From the NCBI GenBank assembly GCA_965199185.1, contig CBDAQW010000013.1, positions 62,001-126,000 of the forward strand: a stretch of 64,000 nt of DNA. The letters are read 5' to 3'. The notes under the pieces are model-generated. The model saw only the letters and a program-made list of their open reading frames with translations, was not told the DNA's origin and did no database searches. The position numbers and the translations under genes were made by a program. Source of the stretch: Endozoicomonas sp965199185. Lineage in GTDB: Bacteria; Pseudomonadota; Gammaproteobacteria; Pseudomonadales; Endozoicomonadaceae. Positions 50,707 to 60,287 of this stretch are shown piece by piece; position 1 is the first letter of the stretch, and every line of letters starts with the position of its first letter.

Positions 50707-51627
50707 ATGAACGGAGCCACCTACAACCAGCTGGTTATTTTCCACAGTATTGTACATGAAGGCAGCATCCGTAGTGCAGCCCGCAAACTGGAGATGGCTC
50801 CGCCATCAGTCAGTCAGGCGCTCAAAGCACTGGAGCAGAATCTCGGCCTTCCTCTGTTTAATCGCACCACACGACGAATGGATTTAACCGACGCCGGGCA
50901 ACTACTTTGTGAGCAAACCCTTGAAGCCATCTCAACACTCAACTACTCGCTGGAAAGTGTGCGAGACCTGAGTGAAGTACCCTCAGGCAAACTACGCATC
51001 ACGCTACCGACATTTGTGTATCAGTTTTTTCTTCGCCCCATCTACCAGGAATTCTGTCAACGATACCCTGATATTGAGCTGGAAATCTCAATATCAGATG
51101 CTGTCATTAATATCATTGCAGAGAGCTATGATATGGGGATTCGTTTTGGCGGAAAAATAGAAGAAGGCATGGTCGCCAAACAGCTTACCCCCTCTATGTA
51201 CGATGCTTTGTTTGCATCAGACAGTTATCTAAAAACACACGGCATCCCTGAACAACCAGAAGACTTAAAATATCACCGGACGATTAAATACCGATTTATT
51301 ACGTCGAATCAAATTGCGCCGTTGGAGCTGAATTTCAACCAACAAATCATCACGGTCGATACGCCTACCGGAATGATTGTGAACAGCACCGACTTAATGA
51401 TGGATGCGGCTTTGAAGGGTATCGGTATTGGTAAACTGGTAACACCGCTGGTCAATAAATACTTTGAAAATCATAGACTGAGCCCGGTGCTGAAAGAATG
51501 CTGGTCAATCTATCCCGGGCTCTATCTTTATTATCCACAGCACAGCCAAAAAGCCCGACGAGTCAGAGTATTGATTGATTTTCTACTAGAAAAAGCAGAG
51601 ATGCTGGATAAAAAGCTGTTCTGTTAA
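50707..51627 (+). CDS. LysR-family transcriptional regulator
   Basis: The 306-residue protein has an N-terminal winged helix-turn-helix (about 4-62: VHEGSIRSAARKLEMAPPSVSQALKALE, in parts) and a C-terminal LysR substrate domain (about 90-300) with the periplasmic-binding fold. It resembles the group that regulates neighbouring oxidoreductases. The divergent 131-bp spacer contains A/T-rich sequence consistent with a LysR box, but I cannot fix the site. Confidence 0.9.
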   Translation: MNGATYNQLVIFHSIVHEGSIRSAARKLEMAPPSVSQALKALEQNLGLPLFNRTTRRMDLTDAGQLLCEQTLEAISTLNYSLESVRDLSEVPSGKLRITLPTFVYQFFLRPIYQEFCQRYPDIELEISISDAVINIIAESYDMGIRFGGKIEEGMVAKQLTPSMYDALFASDSYLKTHGIPEQPEDLKYHRTIKYRFITSNQIAPLELNFNQQIITVDTPTGMIVNSTDLMMDAALKGIGIGKLVTPLVNKYFENHRLSPVLKECWSIYPGLYLYYPQHSQKARRVRVLIDFLLEKAEMLDKKLFC

Positions 51628-51663
51628 ATCCGGCCAGACCTGAGCTGACCGGATAATGCAACC

Positions 51664-52971
51664 TCAGATGATTTCAAACAGAAAGTGGTTTTTCTTACCC
51701 AGCTTCACCAGGAAGAAGCGGCCATACATGGCTTTATCCACAGCAAAACACTCGGGCAGATTCATATTGTCGGCGGCACCACGCGCTTCACCGTTAAACA
51801 AAACGGCATTGCGCCCCAGCGCATCTTTTACCTGTTTACCGGATTTCACCATACCGACTTCGGCAAATAACTGAGTCATTGGTTGACCTTCCAGCACTTC
51901 TCGCTTCACTTTGGCGCTCGGCAAACCATCCAGAGCCAGTTGCTCAAGATCCTGTTCAGACAGATCGCTTAGATCACCAGAGAACAATGCTTCGGTAATT
52001 CGCTGTGCTGCAGCAAGACCTTCTTCACCATGCACCAGACGGGTCGCTTCAACCGCCAGAATTTTTTGAGCCTCAGGGCGACCATCTCGTTCTTCGTCCG
52101 CTTTTTTGATGGCTTCAATCTCTTCAATAGGCAGGAAAGTAAAGAACTGCAAGAAGCGATAAACATCAGCATCCGCTGTGTTCATCCAGAACTGATAGAA
52201 GGCATATTGGGAGGTTTTCTTAGGATCGAGCCAAACTGCACCACCTTCGGTTTTACCAAACTTGGTACCATCGGCTTTGGTGATCAGCGGAACGGTGAGA
52301 CCAAAAGTGCGTGCCTGATTCTGACGACGGGAAAGATCAATACCACCAACAATATTACCCCACTGATCGCTGCCACCGACTTGCAAAGTGCAATCGTAAC
52401 GACGATTCAGTTCAGCAAAATCCATCCCTTGCAGTAAAGCGTAAGAGAACTCAGTAAAGGAGATACCAGCACCTTCGCGATTGAGACGCTGCTGTACGGA
52501 TTCTTTGTTAATCATGGCGTTAACAGAGAAATGCTTGCCGATATCACGCAGGAAATCCAGCACGCTCATTTCACCGGTCCAGTCGAGGTTGTTGGCCACC
52601 ACGGCGGAGTTTTCACCACAGTCAAAATCAATAAACTGACTGACCTGACTTTTAATCTTATCAACCCATCCGGCAACCACATCCGGCGTGTTTAACTGAC
52701 GTTCTGCCGCTTTAAAACTTGGATCACCGATAAGACCCGTCGCACCACCCACCAAAGCAATAGGCTTATGACCAAACTGTTGAAAACGCTTCAGTACCAA
52801 CAGCGGTACCAGATGACCCAGGTGCAGGCTGTCCGCCGTCGGATCGAAGCCGCAATAAAGCACCCGAGGCTGTTCGCTCAAATGAGCGTCCAGTCCCTCG
52901 ACGGCAGTGGTCTGCGCGATGAGCTGGCGGGCCTGCAGATCTTTCAGCAGCGGATTTTGACTCTCGGACAT
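51664..52971 (-). CDS. tyrS: Tyrosyl-tRNA synthetase
   Basis: TyrS charges tRNA-Tyr. The 435-residue class I enzyme has the HIGH-type HLGHLVPLL (about 49-57), the tyrosine-binding YALLQGMDF and QVGGSDQWGNI, the KMSKS-type KFGKTEGG, and a C-terminal S4 domain (about 370-430). It belongs to the E. coli-like group with HLGH and KFGK. The ATG at 52971 follows AGGAA; the frame extends upstream to 53052 without support. It is divergent from the M23 peptidase gene, as in pseudomonads. Confidence 0.96.
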   Translation of the reverse strand: MSESQNPLLKDLQARQLIAQTTAVEGLDAHLSEQPRVLYCGFDPTADSLHLGHLVPLLVLKRFQQFGHKPIALVGGATGLIGDPSFKAAERQLNTPDVVAGWVDKIKSQVSQFIDFDCGENSAVVANNLDWTGEMSVLDFLRDIGKHFSVNAMINKESVQQRLNREGAGISFTEFSYALLQGMDFAELNRRYDCTLQVGGSDQWGNIVGGIDLSRRQNQARTFGLTVPLITKADGTKFGKTEGGAVWLDPKKTSQYAFYQFWMNTADADVYRFLQFFTFLPIEEIEAIKKADEERDGRPEAQKILAVEATRLVHGEEGLAAAQRITEALFSGDLSDLSEQDLEQLALDGLPSAKVKREVLEGQPMTQLFAEVGMVKSGKQVKDALGRNAVLFNGEARGAADNMNLPECFAVDKAMYGRFFLVKLGKKNHFLFEII

Positions 52972-53324
52972 TGAACTTTCCTGCAAAAAAAGCGGGTAAT
53001 AAAAACAAGCCGTCAAAAATACAATAAAATCCTGAGTAGAACAAAGGGGCAATGCATAGAATACATAAAGTTTGATCTCGACTCTGACAAAAACTGCAAA
53101 TACATGACAGGAATCCGCTCAATAAGTTTTCTTCTCCTGTAATTTATGAGTGAACTTACGTGGTCAGGCTTGTATTTCTCTGCTAAATGCGCAATTTTAG
53201 CACTGGAAAACCCGATATTTGTCGGACACCTCTAACCCGGCAGCCTCTACCCTCTGTAAATTCAATTGACTCACAGACTAATCGCTTATAGCTATAGGTG
53301 CACTCATAAGCTAGCTTTTGTGGT

Positions 53325-53330
53325 TATAAT
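53325..53330 (+). promoter_or_regulatory. Candidate -10 element for the M23 peptidase gene
   Basis: A consensus TATAAT lies 41 bp before the ATG at 53371. Its -35 partner is weak. A TTGACT box at 53266-53271 with TATAGC after 15 bp is another possibility. The 399-bp gap between tyrS and this gene also contains the tyrS promoter, which I cannot place. Confidence 0.35.
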
Positions 53331-53370
53331 TCAGTTAGCATCCTTTAAGTACAGAACCTTTTTGAATCGA

Positions 53371-54801
53371 ATGAAAAAAGCCAGCTTACGAGGCGCCAGC
53401 AAGAACAAAGCTCGCCTGCAACAGTTTCCCAAGCGACACTTGATGGCGGCCGGCAGTGTTGTTTTCGGAGTCTTGGTCGTTATGGCTTTATTGCCTTCTG
53501 GTGACGTTGAAGCAAAGCGATCTGAAATCCCGATGACCATCGATGCTTTCCAGTCAATTGACGAAACGTTAGCCGACAGAACACTGAACACCGCGAATTC
53601 CGAAAAGTCCGAAGCCCTGAAAAAAGAAGAACAGGCGAAAGAGAAAGCCCGTCAATTAGTGGATCTTGAAGCCCGCCTTGGTCACTGGTCCGCCAAAACC
53701 ATTAGCAGTGGTGATAACCTATCTACTTTGTTCCAGTCTCAGGGATTAAGTGCCGGTGTTGTCTATAAAATCAGTAAAACTCCGGAGTTTGGTAAAAAAC
53801 TGGCCGATGTCCGCCCTGGTGAAACCCTGGAATTCAGAATAAACCGGCAAGGTGAACTGACTCAGTTCCGCTACGTTAAGTCTCGCCTCGAAAGCATTTT
53901 CTTCGCTCAACAGGAAGACGGCGGCTACAATGCTGAACAGGTCACACTGGCTCCTGAACTGCGCCCAACCTATGTCAATGCAATGATTGAAGACTCGCTG
54001 TTTATGGCCAGTCAGAAAGCTGGTCTTTCACAAAGGCTGACCATGGAGCTGGCTGGTATTTTTGGTTGGGATATCGACTTCGTTCAGGATATTCGAAACG
54101 GCGACAGTTTTACTGTTCTTTATGAAGAAAAATATCTGGATGGTGAAAAACTGGGTGACGGCAATATTCTGGCTGCCACATTCACTAATCGTGGTGATAC
54201 TTACACCGCTATCCGTTATACCGACAGTGATGGTGACAGCAGTTATTTCACACCCGAAGGCAAGAGCATGAAAAAGGCCTTCCTGCGAACCCCCGTTGAT
54301 TTCACACGCATTAGTTCCAGGTTTAACCCGAACAGACTGCACCCGGTTTTCAAAACCAAGCGGCCACACCGTGGCGTTGATTATGCCGCATCTACCAATA
54401 CACCAATAAAAGCAGCCGGAGCCGGTAGAATTAAATTTGCCGGTCGCCAAAATGGTTATGGCAATGTGGTGTATATCCAGCACCCTAATAATGTAGTCAC
54501 CGTTTATGCTCACGCCAACAAACTGAAGCGCGGTTTGAAGAAAGGTCAGCGGGTGAAGCAGGGAGATATTATCGCCTATGTCGGACAAACCGGCTGGGCA
54601 ACCGGTCCACACCTGCATTATGAATTCCGGGTTAATGGTGTCCACCGTAATCCGGTCACCGTAAAGTTGCCTGATGCACAGCCTATTGCCAAAAAAGAGA
54701 TGGCTAACTTCAAAAAGAAAGCAGGCTTAATGGTAGCTCGTCTGGAAAAATACAACCGCACTTTGCTGGCGAGCAATGACACAGAAAGCAAAAATAATTA
54801 A
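53371..54801 (+). CDS. M23 family metallopeptidase, OapA/MepM-like murein endopeptidase
   Basis: The 476-residue protein has a short basic N-terminus, one membrane anchor (about 26-46), a coiled-coil and LysM/OapA-like region (about 85-240) with WSAKTISSGDNLSTLF, and the LytM/M23 domain (about 300-420). Zinc ligands are in HRGVDYAAS (H, D) and HLHYEFRVNG (H). It should cut D-Ala-mDAP cross-links in the periplasm during wall growth. I chose the ATG at 53371 (MKKASLRG); the frame extends to 53266 but with no ribosome site. Position next to tyrS is conserved in pseudomonads. Confidence 0.92.
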   Translation: MKKASLRGASKNKARLQQFPKRHLMAAGSVVFGVLVVMALLPSGDVEAKRSEIPMTIDAFQSIDETLADRTLNTANSEKSEALKKEEQAKEKARQLVDLEARLGHWSAKTISSGDNLSTLFQSQGLSAGVVYKISKTPEFGKKLADVRPGETLEFRINRQGELTQFRYVKSRLESIFFAQQEDGGYNAEQVTLAPELRPTYVNAMIEDSLFMASQKAGLSQRLTMELAGIFGWDIDFVQDIRNGDSFTVLYEEKYLDGEKLGDGNILAATFTNRGDTYTAIRYTDSDGDSSYFTPEGKSMKKAFLRTPVDFTRISSRFNPNRLHPVFKTKRPHRGVDYAASTNTPIKAAGAGRIKFAGRQNGYGNVVYIQHPNNVVTVYAHANKLKRGLKKGQRVKQGDIIAYVGQTGWATGPHLHYEFRVNGVHRNPVTVKLPDAQPIAKKEMANFKKKAGLMVARLEKYNRTLLASNDTESKNN

Positions 54802-54806
54802 TACAA

Positions 54807-54844
54807 CCACCCAAAAGCTGGATAGTTATCCGGCTTTTGGGTGG
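54807..54844 (+). terminator. Hairpin after the M23 peptidase gene
   Basis: CCACCCAAAAGCTGG pairs with CCGGCTTTTGGGTGG (one mismatch), a strong 15-bp stem 6 bp after the stop. There is no T-run, so it may be a 3'-end stabiliser or a Rho-linked end. Confidence 0.55.
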
Positions 54845-54861
54845 GGAGGATTACGTTAATT

Positions 54862-55026
54862 TCACTCTACACCTACCTCAGACTCCTCAAGCTTTTCTTT
54901 GCCTAAAGGCTTGGAAAAACTCAGTTTGAAACGGTTGTTTTCTACAACCGTAGAGCGCGTTAAACACTCAAACTCTTTGTAATCCAGTCCAAAGGAAGAT
55001 TTGACCCGATCAGAAAGGATGTGCAT
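54862..55026 (-). CDS. Small hypothetical protein, 54 aa
   Basis: The frame from an ATG at 55026 to a TGA at 54862 reads MHILSDRVKSSFGLDYKEFE, then continues to SFSKPLGKEKLEESEVGVE. An in-frame stop lies a few codons upstream. Codon pattern and charge balance look coding, but there is only a weak ribosome site and no family match. It lies convergent to the M23 gene and divergent from the hydrolase gene. Confidence 0.4.
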   Translation of the reverse strand: MHILSDRVKSSFGLDYKEFECLTRSTVVENNRFKLSFSKPLGKEKLEESEVGVE

Positions 55027-55140
55027 CGTATTCTTGTACTTACTCGTATCGAGTGAAGTGGTTATAGTTTTACTTGTTCATTTCAGTTCAGTTCTATACT
55101 GCATCTACTTGAGGCTGTTGGTATATCTGGACGCAAAATT

Positions 55141-55965
55141 ATGGAATGGGTGGTATCTGAAGATGGCACTGCCATAACCTATCACTTAACGGGCAAACCA
55201 TCGGGTAACGACAAACCTGCGCTATTGTTGGTGCATGGTACCGGAGGTTCTTTTAGTCGCTGGGAACCGGTCATGCCTATGCTGGACCCTTTTTTTCAGG
55301 TCTATGCTATGGTTCGGCGAGGGCGCACAACGAGCCTGGAAAACGCTTCTTATTCTCTGGAAGTGGAATATCAGGACATTCTGGCTCTGGTCGAAAAAAT
55401 CCATAAAGATGGCGCATCATACATTTATGTGCTCGGGCATTCCTTTGGTGGGCTCTGCGCCCTTGAAGCCACCTATCGAACCTCACTGGTGGATAAACTA
55501 GTGCTTTACGAACCGCTGATCTGCGGCCTGGGTGTGCAGGTCTTTCCGGATCACTTTCTGAAAAAAATAGAACATCTTCAGGCAACGAATGACCGTGAAG
55601 GCATGATTACCGCCTTTCTTGGTGATGTGGTTTCTCTGTCGCCAGTAGAGATGGAACGTTTCCGCCACTCAAAGAAATGGAACGATGAAATAGCCTCCGC
55701 ACACACCTTACCAAGGGAGTTGAAAGCCGCCATCAGGTACCAGTTTGATGAACGACGATTTATGTCTATGCCAACCCCTACGCTGCTGCTTTGTGGTTCG
55801 GAGAGTCCGCCCTATTTTAAAGTGGCGGCAGACCTGATCGAACAACTTTTGCCCTGTTGTTATCAACAGTTCTTACAAGGGCAGCATCATGTGGCCATGG
55901 ACACCGCACCAGAGCTGTTTGCCGGAGCAGTGATTGATTTTCTTAGTGAGGCGAAAGAAGATTAG
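55141..55965 (+). CDS. Alpha/beta hydrolase
   Basis: The 274-residue protein has the alpha/beta hydrolase layout: oxyanion segment LLLVHGTGGSFSRW (about 28-41), nucleophile Ser101 in LGHSFGGLC, and C-terminal His in QGQHHVAMD (about 250). There is no signal peptide, so it is cytoplasmic. Substrate unknown; similar proteins act as esterases, lactonases or carboxylester hydrolases. It lies 37 bp before the yceH-like gene and may be co-transcribed with it. Confidence 0.85.
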   Translation: MEWVVSEDGTAITYHLTGKPSGNDKPALLLVHGTGGSFSRWEPVMPMLDPFFQVYAMVRRGRTTSLENASYSLEVEYQDILALVEKIHKDGASYIYVLGHSFGGLCALEATYRTSLVDKLVLYEPLICGLGVQVFPDHFLKKIEHLQATNDREGMITAFLGDVVSLSPVEMERFRHSKKWNDEIASAHTLPRELKAAIRYQFDERRFMSMPTPTLLLCGSESPPYFKVAADLIEQLLPCCYQQFLQGQHHVAMDTAPELFAGAVIDFLSEAKED

Positions 55966-56002
55966 CGCCTGACTGAGTGTAGAGAGGAATACTGTTGTGA
56001 TA

Positions 56003-56617
56003 ATGAATCTGAGTATGAATGAAACCCGCATCATCGGTTGTCTTCTGGAAAAAGAAAGTACAACACCTGACCAGTATCCACTCTCTATGAATGCACTCAC
56101 CAATGCCTGCAATCAGAAAAGTAATCGTGAGCCGGTGCTGGCTCTGACCGAATCAGAGGTTCGCAGCACGCTGGAGAACCTATTGGCTGAACGGCTGGTG
56201 AGTGAAGAATCCGGCTCAAGAGTCAGTAAATACAAACACCGTTTCTGTAATACCGAATTTGGTGATCTACAGTTGTCTGAGCAAGAACGGGCGTTGTTGT
56301 GCGTATTATTTCTTCGTGGTTCGCAAACACCGGGTGAACTGCGTAGCCGTACCGGTCGCCTTGCTGAGTTCGTTAGTGTTAAAGACGTTGATAGCACCCT
56401 GCATCAGATGGTTGAAAAAGGCATGTTGGTTCAACTACCAAGAGAAGCAGGAAAGCGGGAATCCCGTTATGCTCACCTGTTTTCCGGTGAGGTTGAAATA
56501 GCCGATACGGTTGCCATTATTGCTGACGATAAGGCTCGTATCCAAGAGCTGGAACATGAAGTGATGGTGCTTAAGGCTGAGATAGAACGATTGAACGGTT
56601 TGTTGGGTGATGGCTGA
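56003..56617 (+). CDS. yceH: DUF480/YceH family protein
   Basis: The 204-residue protein has the YceH start ETRIIGCLLEKESTTPDQYPLSMNALTNACNQKSNR (in parts) and a second repeat with ERALLCVLFLRGSQTPGELR, both winged-helix domains. A coiled coil ends the protein. The ATG at 56003 is preferred to a GTG at 55997. Function is not established; E. coli yceH lies near membrane-stress genes. Confidence 0.88.
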   Translation: MNLSMNETRIIGCLLEKESTTPDQYPLSMNALTNACNQKSNREPVLALTESEVRSTLENLLAERLVSEESGSRVSKYKHRFCNTEFGDLQLSEQERALLCVLFLRGSQTPGELRSRTGRLAEFVSVKDVDSTLHQMVEKGMLVQLPREAGKRESRYAHLFSGEVEIADTVAIIADDKARIQELEHEVMVLKAEIERLNGLLGDG

Positions 56618-56704
56618 TGCTTTTTTGTCAGAGTTGAATGCGTATTGAACTCCCGCTGAATAGGGTTATCCTTGCCGCCCTTGTTAACCATTGGAATCGG
56701 AAAC

Positions 56705-57160
56705 ATGACCGAACAGCAACCCGCTTTCTGGCGTACTAAAGCCATGGAACAAATGACTCAGGAAGAGTGGGAGTCGTTATGCGACGGCTGTGGTCGCTGC
56801 TGCCTCAATAAAGTCATTGATGCGGATACGGATACAATCCATACCGTGTCAGTGGCGTGCAAACTACTAGACTTAAAGACCGGTCGCTGTACGAATTATA
56901 AACACCGTCGCAAGCAGGTATCTGACTGTATCAAATTCACGCCGAAGACTATGCATGAACATTTAAAGTGGTTGCCGGATGGCTGTGCTTACCGTTTGAT
57001 CTATGATGGTTTTGATCTGCCTGACTGGCATCCGTTGATCACGGGTGATCCGGAGTCGGTTTATCAGGCAGGGTTTTCAGTCAGAGATAAAGACATGATC
57101 TCTGAGGAAGATATGACTGATCCGTCAGAGTGGTTTGACCGGATTATTTATGTAGGTTAG
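56705..57160 (+). CDS. YcgN/UPF0260 family cysteine cluster protein
   Basis: The 151-residue protein has the YcgN cysteine cluster CDGCGRCC (about 30-37), a further pair in VACKLLDLKTGRCTNY, and the family ending WFDRIIYV. E. coli YcgN is 153 residues. The clustered cysteines suggest metal or Fe-S binding, which is not shown. The ATG at 56705 is chosen to match the family; a frame extends to 56672. It ends 21 bp before the protease gene. Confidence 0.9.
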   Translation: MTEQQPAFWRTKAMEQMTQEEWESLCDGCGRCCLNKVIDADTDTIHTVSVACKLLDLKTGRCTNYKHRRKQVSDCIKFTPKTMHEHLKWLPDGCAYRLIYDGFDLPDWHPLITGDPESVYQAGFSVRDKDMISEEDMTDPSEWFDRIIYVG

Positions 57161-57181
57161 GTAGTGATAAGGAGCCTTACT

Positions 57182-59899
57182 TTGTTTTCCCAGCAGTGTT
57201 TGATGAATCTCAGGTGTTCAGGTTTCCTTCTTCCAGCTTTTTTGGTCATTATTGCAAATTGCTTCACTGCTGCAGATGCTGATCAGTTCACCCAGAATGA
57301 ACGGTCTGACATTGCAAAGGATAGCCTTCATCAAAGAATTCGACGGCTTGTTGATGGGGAGGTGGATGACGGAACCTACAGTTTTGTTGTGCAAACCCGC
57401 GACCACTATTGGGGGGCAGTATTTGCGGGCTGCACAGCCAGTATCATTGGCAGTGGTTGGGCAGTGACAGCGCGCCACTGTTTTTCACAAAGACATAGCA
57501 ATAGAGAAACTTTGCATTTCAATAATTTGCCTAGAGGTCAGTCTACGGGAAATATTAACATTGAACAGAAGTACTCCTCAGATAAGAGCCGACAAGACCT
57601 CGCCCTGGTCAGGCTTGCAGAGCCGCATTTTCTCAGCAATACCAAACCACCGATATTAAATATGGCTGGATTAACCGATGCGGATATTGATCAGCAAGGG
57701 TTGGCTATTGGCTATGCGCATTCCAAAATCACTACGACAGAAAGACCTTACAAAGAAAGAGTGACGATCCGGCAACCAGACGAACAAAGACATATAATAG
57801 ATCTTGGTGAGCACGATCATCTGATTATAACAGGAAGCGAAACGGAGTCTGGCGATAGTGGTGGACCTTTGTTGTATCAGAATAAAATAGCAGGGATATT
57901 ATCAGCAGGTACGTCAAATGAGTCTTTTTATACATCGCTTAAACCCAACAAACAGTTTATTTTCAGCACCATGGGGTTGCAGTGGATTGATTCTTCATTC
58001 GGTGCAGTATTCAACGAATATTTCAGGATAGGCCGTCATTATCTCTGCCGAACGATCAACTCTGACGGTGCTTTGTTTGGGTCTTTGGCCGTTGAAAATA
58101 ATAGGGTATTGGGTTGTCTTGTTCACTCTCCCAATGATGCAGCGGATACTTTGATTAACCCCTATCAATTTGCCTATAAGCCTTACACCAGAAACCGTTC
58201 ACAGCAATACCAATCGCCTGAGTTTTACTGGCAACCACTTACGTCGGGGCAGGTACCCATCAATGCGCTGCCTGTTTATTTTGATAAAACAGGCAAAAAG
58301 CACTTTCTTTGTATCAAAGCAGCATCTCAGGATTCAGTACCTTTTACAGAAAGCATGAAATTTCCCGGTATTATTGCTGAAGATGAAAGCCGTTGTCGCC
58401 ATTTGAAATCAGCCTCTGATCACGCAGCTGAGAGCGGAACTGTGCTGGTTTTGTCTTATGGGGAAGATGATCGTCAGGCGGTACAAAATTATACCATCCC
58501 CGGATTATTCAACGAGCATAGACGGACTCTGAGCAAATTACCCTGTTACATTCGCAGACAAGAGCAGTTGCAAGTGGGTGTTTTGGAGCCGGCCCATAGC
58601 GCCGATGACAGCAACAATGAGAAGAACCAGTATGGTTGTCATATTGATGGAGCCGAATACAGCCATTATGAGCTTAATCCTGAGTCAGGCCGGTATGCTG
58701 TTGGTTACCGTTGGCAAACAGAGAATGAGTCTTTCATTCATGCTCATTTGGATCCTTTGCCTTATTCTGGGAAGGCCGTCTTTAATCATCCTGGTCAAAA
58801 AACGTTTTGCAAAATAGCTGGTTTAGAATCGTACGGGACAGTGGATATTAATCTTAAAGAGCCGATTTGTTATTCAGCCACCCATCAGTCTTCTCACTTT
58901 CAGTTATTCTCAAGAACACTGCCATTAATGCCTGGCATGAACCAATGGACTGCGCCTGAATGGCAAATGGTCATCGAGCATAAAAGAAACAACGAAGAGC
59001 GTTATTACTGTAATGGAATAAAAGTGAATGACTGGTTAATAGCGACCTCCAGCAAATGTTTGGACAATATATTACCGTTAAAAAGCATATTGTCGGTACG
59101 ATCTGTCAGAAGTGGGGCTGAGTATGAAATAGCTCGGTATCATATTCAGAATCCGGGTGAAAATAATGAATTTGCACTTCTTGAAAGCACCTGGCCAATG
59201 GACGACCTGGGTAATGCACCCTTGTTGATGACGGCAGATACAGAAACACAAAATACACATAAACTTTACGCAATGATGTTCAACCAGGGCATCGACAGGT
59301 TGCTTTTCAGCGTCGGTGAAAGCCTGTCGGAATCGTTGCCACTGACTATTCGTCATGATCATAATACTCTGGTACTGGGATCTGGAAGACGTTATGAGCG
59401 TAATAAAAGAGCTTTAAAGCTATGTCCGAATCGCGCTGGGTACCACTCAAGATATCATTTAACCCTAACCGGATACGAAGATACCTCCATCGTTTCAAAA
59501 GGTTTTGCTTTAGTACAAGGTTCTCAGGACTCTGTCTCAGTCGTTGGTATCAGTAAACAGGGGGTTAATTGCTCTGAGTTCGTTGATGGCAGAAGTATTG
59601 CCATGGCTGTAGATCGTTGGTTAGGAGCAACTGGCGTAGCGGAAGATATCCAGCGTGGTCAGGTAGCTCAGACACTGACGCCAACCCAAAGCAGCTATCA
59701 GGCTAAATCTGCTATTTATGCTTCAACAGAAAGTGCATCAGCAAAAAGTGCATCACCAGAAGGCGCACTGATAAATATGGCCGGTATAGACATGAGATCA
59801 ACGACGTACAGCAAAAGCAGGGCTACACATCTTGCCTTAGACTCAGCGATCTGGCTCTTATGGACTTCACTATATGGATTAGGAATGGCCTTAAGATAG
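57182..59899 (+). CDS. Secreted trypsin-like serine protease with degenerate second protease domain
   Basis: The start is set at TTG 57182, 8 bp after AAGGAG; a GTG at 57164 and an ATG at 57203 are alternatives. A signal peptide (FLLPAFLVIIANCFTAADA) is followed by an S1 protease domain with His99 (TARHCFS), Asp139 (DLALVRL) and Ser226 (ESGDSGGPLL). The middle (about 270-590) has Cys-containing repeats (HYLCRTINSDGALFG, HFLCIKA..PGIIAEDESRCR) that faintly resemble DM9 domains. A second protease-like domain (about 600-830) has lost the His (IATSSKC) and the Ser. It ends in a hydrophobic helix (LDSAIWLLWTSLYGLGMAL). Of 905 residues in total, this architecture is not one I know. Confidence 0.75.
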   Translation: MFSQQCLMNLRCSGFLLPAFLVIIANCFTAADADQFTQNERSDIAKDSLHQRIRRLVDGEVDDGTYSFVVQTRDHYWGAVFAGCTASIIGSGWAVTARHCFSQRHSNRETLHFNNLPRGQSTGNINIEQKYSSDKSRQDLALVRLAEPHFLSNTKPPILNMAGLTDADIDQQGLAIGYAHSKITTTERPYKERVTIRQPDEQRHIIDLGEHDHLIITGSETESGDSGGPLLYQNKIAGILSAGTSNESFYTSLKPNKQFIFSTMGLQWIDSSFGAVFNEYFRIGRHYLCRTINSDGALFGSLAVENNRVLGCLVHSPNDAADTLINPYQFAYKPYTRNRSQQYQSPEFYWQPLTSGQVPINALPVYFDKTGKKHFLCIKAASQDSVPFTESMKFPGIIAEDESRCRHLKSASDHAAESGTVLVLSYGEDDRQAVQNYTIPGLFNEHRRTLSKLPCYIRRQEQLQVGVLEPAHSADDSNNEKNQYGCHIDGAEYSHYELNPESGRYAVGYRWQTENESFIHAHLDPLPYSGKAVFNHPGQKTFCKIAGLESYGTVDINLKEPICYSATHQSSHFQLFSRTLPLMPGMNQWTAPEWQMVIEHKRNNEERYYCNGIKVNDWLIATSSKCLDNILPLKSILSVRSVRSGAEYEIARYHIQNPGENNEFALLESTWPMDDLGNAPLLMTADTETQNTHKLYAMMFNQGIDRLLFSVGESLSESLPLTIRHDHNTLVLGSGRRYERNKRALKLCPNRAGYHSRYHLTLTGYEDTSIVSKGFALVQGSQDSVSVVGISKQGVNCSEFVDGRSIAMAVDRWLGATGVAEDIQRGQVAQTLTPTQSSYQAKSAIYASTESASAKSASPEGALINMAGIDMRSTTYSKSRATHLALDSAIWLLWTSLYGLGMALR

Positions 59900-59984
59900 C
59901 GATCTAACAGCCACTCCCGCTTACTTGATTAAGATCAACAACAGCAAGGCTTTCAAACATATTGATCTATTCCGAGACTGTTGG

Positions 59985-60275
59985 ACTTGAATCATGCCAA
60001 GGCAGGCAGACGCTATCTGAAGCTAATGATTAGCTATGCCAAAACCGATTTATTGCTTCTGGACGACTATCTTGAAAAACCCCGGGGTTAGCGCCATTCA
60101 ATGAACGTCAGACCGTGACTTGCTGGAAATCATTGAAGATCGCCACGACCTCAAAAGCACCATGATCACCAGCCAGATACCGGTGGATCACTAGCATGAA
60201 TTGATGGTGAACCGACCCTTGCGGTTAACGGATTAGGTGGCAGAATGGAGTGCAATAGCCATTCAGGAGCCTTAC
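59985..60275 (+). pseudogene. IS21-family IstB ATPase remnant
   Basis: Fragments in shifting frames match IstB: HAKAGRRYLKLMISYAKTDLLLLDDYLEKP, in parts, contains the Walker B LLLLDD; then DLLEIIEDRHDLKSTMITSQIPVDH with a stop in place of Trp (TAG for TGG); then GEPTLAV. Several stops and shifts show long decay. The istA part and the element ends are not visible. Confidence 0.75.
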
Positions 60276-60287
60276 TAGCCTGAAGCA

